From: JBDRNO01 sp043811005
GTDB taxonomy: Bacteria; Bacteroidota; Bacteroidia; NORP154
DNA length: 10,551 nucleotides
Direction of reading: 5' to 3'
Assembly (NCBI GenBank): GCA_043811005.1
Contig: JBDRNO010000296.1
Coordinates: 1 to 10,551, forward strand
Shown: in pieces, positions 7,161-10,551 of the stretch
Layout: each line of letters opens with the position of its first letter
Numbering within the stretch: the first letter of the stretch is position 1
The notes under the pieces: model-generated
What the model saw: the letters and a program-made list of their open reading frames with translations, nothing else
Databases searched by the model: none
Told to the model about the DNA's origin: nothing
Program-made: the position numbers and the translations under genes

Positions 7161-9212
7161 TTAATTCATAACCGGGACACAAATTTCCACCTTTGTTCCC
7201 TTTGCAATTCCCATTTCATCCTTTAAGTCAATGTATTTTATATTCATGTTGCTGCCATAAAGAGAATTGATCAGGTTCAATCTGGTTTCAGTTATTTTTG
7301 TGCCCAATGATTTGTGTGTGTGGGTTTTTTTGTTTTTTATTTCTTTTGCCTTTTCCCGCCCAATACCATTATCCTCTATGCAGCATATAATATTATTATC
7401 TTTTAAATTTAATTCAACTGTGACTTTTCCTTTTTCCTGCTTGTGCATTAATCCATGCCAAATAGCGTTTTCTACATAAGGTTGAATAAGTAAAGTAGGG
7501 ATTTTATAATTTAAGAGATCACTATTTTTATCCACTTTAATAACATAATCGAATTTTTTTTCAAAACGCAATGTCTCTAACTCCAGATACAAATTCAATG
7601 CATTAAGTTCATCTTTAATAGGAATAGTATGATGTTGAGAGTTGTCTAATGTGATCCTCATTAACTTTGCAAACATTGTAAGATATTTAGTAGATGATTT
7701 TTTGTCATTTTGAAGAATATAATATTGGATTGAGTTTAGGGTGTTAAAAATAAAATGAGGATTCATCTGTTGAGTTAAGACTTTTTGCATATATTTATTC
7801 AATTCCTGTTGTAAGGAGTTTCTTTTTTTTGTTTCTTTAGTTCTAAAGTAAATATAAAGCAATAATGATATAAATATTACAGTAATAAAACCTAATAAAA
7901 AGAAAATCCGTTGTTTTTTTATTTCGGCTTCTTTTAATGCTTTATCCTTGGTCAATAATTCAATCTCCTTTTCTTTTTTTTCTGTTTCGTATTTGGTTTG
8001 CAGTTCAGTTATTTGTTTCTGGCTTTCCTGGTTGAAAATGGAATCTTTTATAACTGTATATTGTTTAAAATATTCAAGTGCATTTTTGGCATCACCTATA
8101 AGTGAATAGGTTTCTGAAAAAGAGATATAATTATCCATTATACTCTGAGTGAAATTATTTGATTTTGCGATTTGATAACTTTTGATAAAATATTCCAGAG
8201 CATTTTTATAATTTCCTATTTTCTTATAAATATTTCCAATATTATTCAGTGAATTAACAATTCCTTGGTTATCTCCTAACTCTTCTTTTATTTCTAATGA
8301 ATTCTGATAATATATCAATGCTTTCTCATAGTTCCCCAAGTCGAAATAAATAAGTCCAATGTTATTCAGTGAATTAGCAATTCCTTTTTTGTTGTCAGAA
8401 TCTTTATATATCTTTAATGAATTTTGATAATATTCCAATGCTTTTTTATCGTTACCCAAGTTGGAATAAATAAGTCCGATATTATTTAGTGAATTAGCAA
8501 TTCCTTTATTATTGCCTAATTCTGAATATAATTGCAATGATTTTTGGTGATATTCCAAAGACTTTTCATAGTTACTCCAATCGGAATAAACAAGACCAAT
8601 GTTACCAAGTGTAGCAGCAATTCCCTGTTTATTTCCTGTTCCTTCTTTTATTTTTAATGATCTTTGATAGAATTCAATTGCTTTTTCATAATTTCCCAAA
8701 TAATCATAAATTAGCCCCAAGTTGTTCAGTATTTTAGCAATTTCTTGCTTATCATCAAGTTCTTGATTTATGATCAATGATTTTTGATAGAGTTCAATTG
8801 CTTTTTCATAATTTCCCCAATAATTATAAATTAGTCCGATGTTAAATAACGTCATTGCAATTTTTTTTATGTTATTTGATTTTTCGTATATTACTAATGA
8901 TCTTTGAAAATGTTTCAATGCTTTTTCATATTTTTCTTGTTTACTTAAAATAAAACCCAGATAAAACAATGCCATGGCTTCTTCATTTTTGTTATTCAGC
9001 TTTTCTGATAGTTCCAATGCTTTATTAGCAAATTCAAATGCTTTGTCAAAGGAAATTGGAAAGTAAGCTTTTGCCAGTTCATTTAATATTTCTGCTTTTT
9101 TTTCAATGGTAGTGGTCTTGAGGTTATTTTCCAAGCTGTCAACTTTAGTTTGTGTTTCGGCAAAAGCACTAACAAAAAAGGAAAGCAGAATTAATGTAAA
9201 AAGTTTGTTCAT
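7161..9212 (-). CDS. TPR-containing LytS-type sensor histidine kinase
   Basis: 683 residues from ATG at 9210-9212. An upstream in-frame ATG would prepend 37 residues ahead of a clear signal peptide (MNKLFTLILLSFFVSAFAE) and overlap the divergent gene, so it is rejected. Residues about 78-357 are seven tetratricopeptide repeats of exactly 40 residues with the NN(I/L)GLIY...GNYEKA(I/L)EYYQ(K/N)SL pattern, and an eighth degenerate unit follows. Residues about 395-434 form a Lys/Glu-rich coiled coil. One membrane helix lies at about 435-456 (FFLLGFITVIFISLLLYIYF). The His_kinase domain has H486 in QQMNPHFIFN, the N box PYVENAIWHG with N582, and G boxes DNGIG (614-618) and LGT (636-638). The architecture implies a periplasmic TPR sensor and a cytoplasmic kinase domain. 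It should phosphorylate the LytTR regulator encoded 185 bp downstream. The ligand is unknown. All catalytic boxes are intact. Confidence 0.95.
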   Translation of the reverse strand: MNKLFTLILLSFFVSAFAETQTKVDSLENNLKTTTIEKKAEILNELAKAYFPISFDKAFEFANKALELSEKLNNKNEEAMALFYLGFILSKQEKYEKALKHFQRSLVIYEKSNNIKKIAMTLFNIGLIYNYWGNYEKAIELYQKSLIINQELDDKQEIAKILNNLGLIYDYLGNYEKAIEFYQRSLKIKEGTGNKQGIAATLGNIGLVYSDWSNYEKSLEYHQKSLQLYSELGNNKGIANSLNNIGLIYSNLGNDKKALEYYQNSLKIYKDSDNKKGIANSLNNIGLIYFDLGNYEKALIYYQNSLEIKEELGDNQGIVNSLNNIGNIYKKIGNYKNALEYFIKSYQIAKSNNFTQSIMDNYISFSETYSLIGDAKNALEYFKQYTVIKDSIFNQESQKQITELQTKYETEKKEKEIELLTKDKALKEAEIKKQRIFFLLGFITVIFISLLLYIYFRTKETKKRNSLQQELNKYMQKVLTQQMNPHFIFNTLNSIQYYILQNDKKSSTKYLTMFAKLMRITLDNSQHHTIPIKDELNALNLYLELETLRFEKKFDYVIKVDKNSDLLNYKIPTLLIQPYVENAIWHGLMHKQEKGKVTVELNLKDNNIICCIEDNGIGREKAKEIKNKKTHTHKSLGTKITETRLNLINSLYGSNMNIKYIDLKDEMGIAKGTKVEICVPVMN
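8142..8981 (-). repeat. Tandem 120-bp repeats encoding the TPR array
   Basis: Seven consecutive 120-bp units each encode one 40-residue TPR with no length change, so repeats align exactly at 120-base steps. Neighbouring units keep long nucleotide matches. For example AGTGAATTAGCAATTCCTTT appears at the same phase near 8370 and 8490. The two units at residues 238-277 and 278-317 both contain NKKGIANSLNNIGLIY or a one-residue offset of it, which suggests recent duplication. Such arrays can gain or lose units by recombination. Confidence 0.8.
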
Positions 9213-9307
9213 GTTTTTATTTGGATTTACTAATAAAAGAGATAAATCAATTAAAAAAATATAATTTCCTTTATCTTTGTAAAAAAAACAAAATAATAAA
9301 GAAATAA
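9213..9307. promoter_or_regulatory. Divergent intergenic promoter region
   Basis: These 95 very AT-rich bases separate the kinase start (minus) from the double-SiaB start (plus) and must hold promoters for both. The plus-strand element is listed separately. On the minus strand only a one-mismatch TTATTTTG was found, which I do not call. Confidence 0.6.
9272..9279 (+). promoter_or_regulatory. Bacteroidota-type -7 element for the double-SiaB gene
   Basis: TATCTTTG matches the TAnnTTTG -7 consensus of Bacteroidota primary sigma promoters. It lies 28 bp before the ATG at 9308, which would give a short leader of about 20 bases. No convincing -33 TTG is present, as is common for these promoters. 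Confidence 0.6.
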
Positions 9308-10417
9308 ATGAATTTAAAAACAATATATGACTTTTATGGGAATTTACACTCAGATAATTTGAGCTTCATGTATCAGGGAAATTTTAACGATGATATTATG
9401 GAAAAAACCCTCAAGTTGAGTGAATATAATATTGATAATATTGGCGAACGATCAAAATTAAAAAGGAAGGTTTCATTTTTAATGGTTGAATGCTTTCAAA
9501 ATATTATTAAGCATGGGGATAAACCAGGATTGATAAATAGAATTACTAACCGGTCAGGGATATTTTTTATCAGGAATCTTGGGAACACATTTTATGTTAC
9601 TTCAGCTAATTTAATAAAAAACGATCAAGTTGAGTTCTTAAAATCAAAGATAAAACAAATAAATAAATTAGATAAAGATGAGTTAAAGGCGCTTTTCATG
9701 GATGTTATGACAACAACGGAATTGTCAAGCAAAGGAGGGGCTGGTTTAGGATTTATTGAAATGGCACGGAAATCCGGTCAAAAAATGGAGTTTGATTTTG
9801 AAAAAGTAAATGATAAATTATCCTCATTTTATCTGCAGATCAAGTTGCAAAGTAAAGATACTTCTGATGAAGAAAGAGAAATGAAATTTATCCCTTTGAC
9901 CACTTCCAGGAAATTTATTGACAGGATGATGTCAGAGAATATTTTTATGATCTTTAAAGGTGATTATTCTCAGGACTCTATCATGCCGGTCATTAAAATG
10001 ATTGAAGATAATATGGAACTACAGCTTGAAGAATACAGTATAAAGAAAAAAGTGTATTTGATTTTGGTCGAAGTATTACAAAATATCAGTAAACATTCTA
10101 AAGAAAAGAATGGATCCCATGAAGGTATATTTATGATGGGCACAAAAGATCAGCAATACATAATTGGTGCGGGAAATTTCATTGAAAATGAAAAAATTGA
10201 ATCGTTAAAATCTCAATTAAATAATATTAGCGCTCTAAATAAAACAGACCTAAATGAGTTATATAAAAGAGTTTTAAAGGAAGGAAAAAGCAATGTCAAT
10301 GGAGGAGCAGGGCTTGGATTAATAGATATTGCCAGAGAAAGTAGTGATAAATTAGAATTTGACTTCACTACCATTGATAAAAAAACATCATTCTTTTCTC
10401 TTTATACTCGAATATAA
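9308..10417 (+). CDS. Tandem SiaB-type protein kinase (two DUF6272-like domains fused)
   Basis: 369 residues, ATG at 9308-9310. The protein is two copies of one fold. Domain 1 (about 5-182) has the N-box-like ECFQNIIKHG (61-70: E61, N65, H69) and the G box GGAGLGFIEMARKSG (143-157). Domain 2 (about 202-369) has EVLQNISKHS (255-264: E255, N259, H263) and GGAGLGLIDIARESS (332-346). Both end in a matching strand (MEFDFEKV... and LEFDFTTI...). The fold is the GHKL-type ATPase shared by SiaB and anti-sigma kinases such as SpoIIAB. Typical SiaB proteins have one such domain of about 180 residues, so this is a double. The family phosphorylates SiaC on a Ser/Thr, countered by the phosphatase SiaA, to control a diguanylate cyclase in Pseudomonas aeruginosa. 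A SiaC-type gene follows 31 bp downstream, supporting this role. No membrane segment or signal peptide is present, so it is cytoplasmic. Both ATP-binding sites look intact, so I see no pseudokinase half. Confidence 0.85.
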   Translation: MNLKTIYDFYGNLHSDNLSFMYQGNFNDDIMEKTLKLSEYNIDNIGERSKLKRKVSFLMVECFQNIIKHGDKPGLINRITNRSGIFFIRNLGNTFYVTSANLIKNDQVEFLKSKIKQINKLDKDELKALFMDVMTTTELSSKGGAGLGFIEMARKSGQKMEFDFEKVNDKLSSFYLQIKLQSKDTSDEEREMKFIPLTTSRKFIDRMMSENIFMIFKGDYSQDSIMPVIKMIEDNMELQLEEYSIKKKVYLILVEVLQNISKHSKEKNGSHEGIFMMGTKDQQYIIGAGNFIENEKIESLKSQLNNISALNKTDLNELYKRVLKEGKSNVNGGAGLGLIDIARESSDKLEFDFTTIDKKTSFFSLYTRI

Positions 10418-10448
10418 GGACATAACAAGCAAATTGATCAAAATAAAA

Positions 10449-10551
10449 ATGAAAGAACCAATAATAATAGAAGAGACAGAAGATACTCCCAAAGTAGTAT
10501 TGGATAAATTAAGTAATAATTTTGAGATCACAGGAAGGTCATTACCAGAAG
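10449..10551 (+). CDS. SiaC-type regulatory phosphoprotein (DUF1987), 5' part only
   Basis: 34 codons from ATG at 10449-10451 to the right edge. The 3' part lies outside the window. The visible start has IIIEETEDTPKVVLD (residues 5-19) followed by FEITGRSLPE (25-34). This is the hallmark opening of SiaC/DUF1987 proteins: a TxxTP segment, then a short strand ending in G-x-S-x-PE. In P. aeruginosa, SiaC binds and activates the diguanylate cyclase SiaD when unphosphorylated, and is phosphorylated by SiaB. The phospho-acceptor residue lies further on and cannot be checked here. Its place 31 bp behind a SiaB-type kinase gene on the same strand supports both assignments. A serine phosphatase (SiaA/RsbU type) or a GGDEF protein may follow. 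Confidence 0.85.
   Translation, partial: MKEPIIIEETEDTPKVVLDKLSNNFEITGRSLPE

Noticed and set aside
9213..9323. A longer N-terminus for the TPR kinase starting at 9323.
   Set aside because: It would place 37 residues before a clear signal peptide and overlap the start of the divergent gene at 9308.

Overview
The window looks like chromosome of a Bacteroidota bacterium. It is AT-rich and start codons lack strong Shine-Dalgarno sequences. A TAnnTTTG-type -7 element precedes one gene, and secreted proteins carry both known kinds of type IX secretion (T9SS) C-terminal signal. Its LytS/LytTR pair, with a periplasmic-type TPR sensor, is also typical of that phylum. I cannot name the genus.

Layout: 1-5926 is a minus-strand cluster of three secreted-protein genes. 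The first transcribed (3335-5926) is an 863-residue surface protein with a type A T9SS tail. Next (2844-3281) is a 145-residue protein that is little more than a signal peptide plus a type B (CHU_C) sorting domain. Last (1-2829) is a large PKD-repeat protein that is open to the left edge, with 11 PKD units visible. Short gaps (53 and 14 bp) suggest one transcript. A near-perfect palindrome at 3807-3839 sits in frame inside the 863-residue gene.

The intergenic stretch 5927-6222 holds a 21-bp-period direct repeat resembling LytTR-type operators, an A/T hairpin, and a GC-richer composite of hairpins that looks like a dispersed repeat. Then come a LytTR response regulator (6223-6975), a 185-bp spacer and a TPR-containing LytS-type sensor kinase (7161-9212), all on the minus strand. 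The best starts for both lie downstream of the longest possible ORF starts: residue 14 for the regulator and residue 38 for the kinase.

From 9213 a 95-bp divergent region leads to plus-strand genes: a 369-residue protein made of two tandem SiaB-type kinase domains (9308-10417), followed 31 bp later by the start of a SiaC-type regulatory phosphoprotein (10449 to the right edge).

Working model (inference): the TPR kinase and LytTR regulator sense an envelope cue and may control the adjacent surface-protein operon. The Sia-type partner-switch next to them handles a separate phospho-signal. The most unusual points are the fused double SiaB, the protein-coding palindromic insertion, the stand-alone sorting domain and the candidate LytTR operator.
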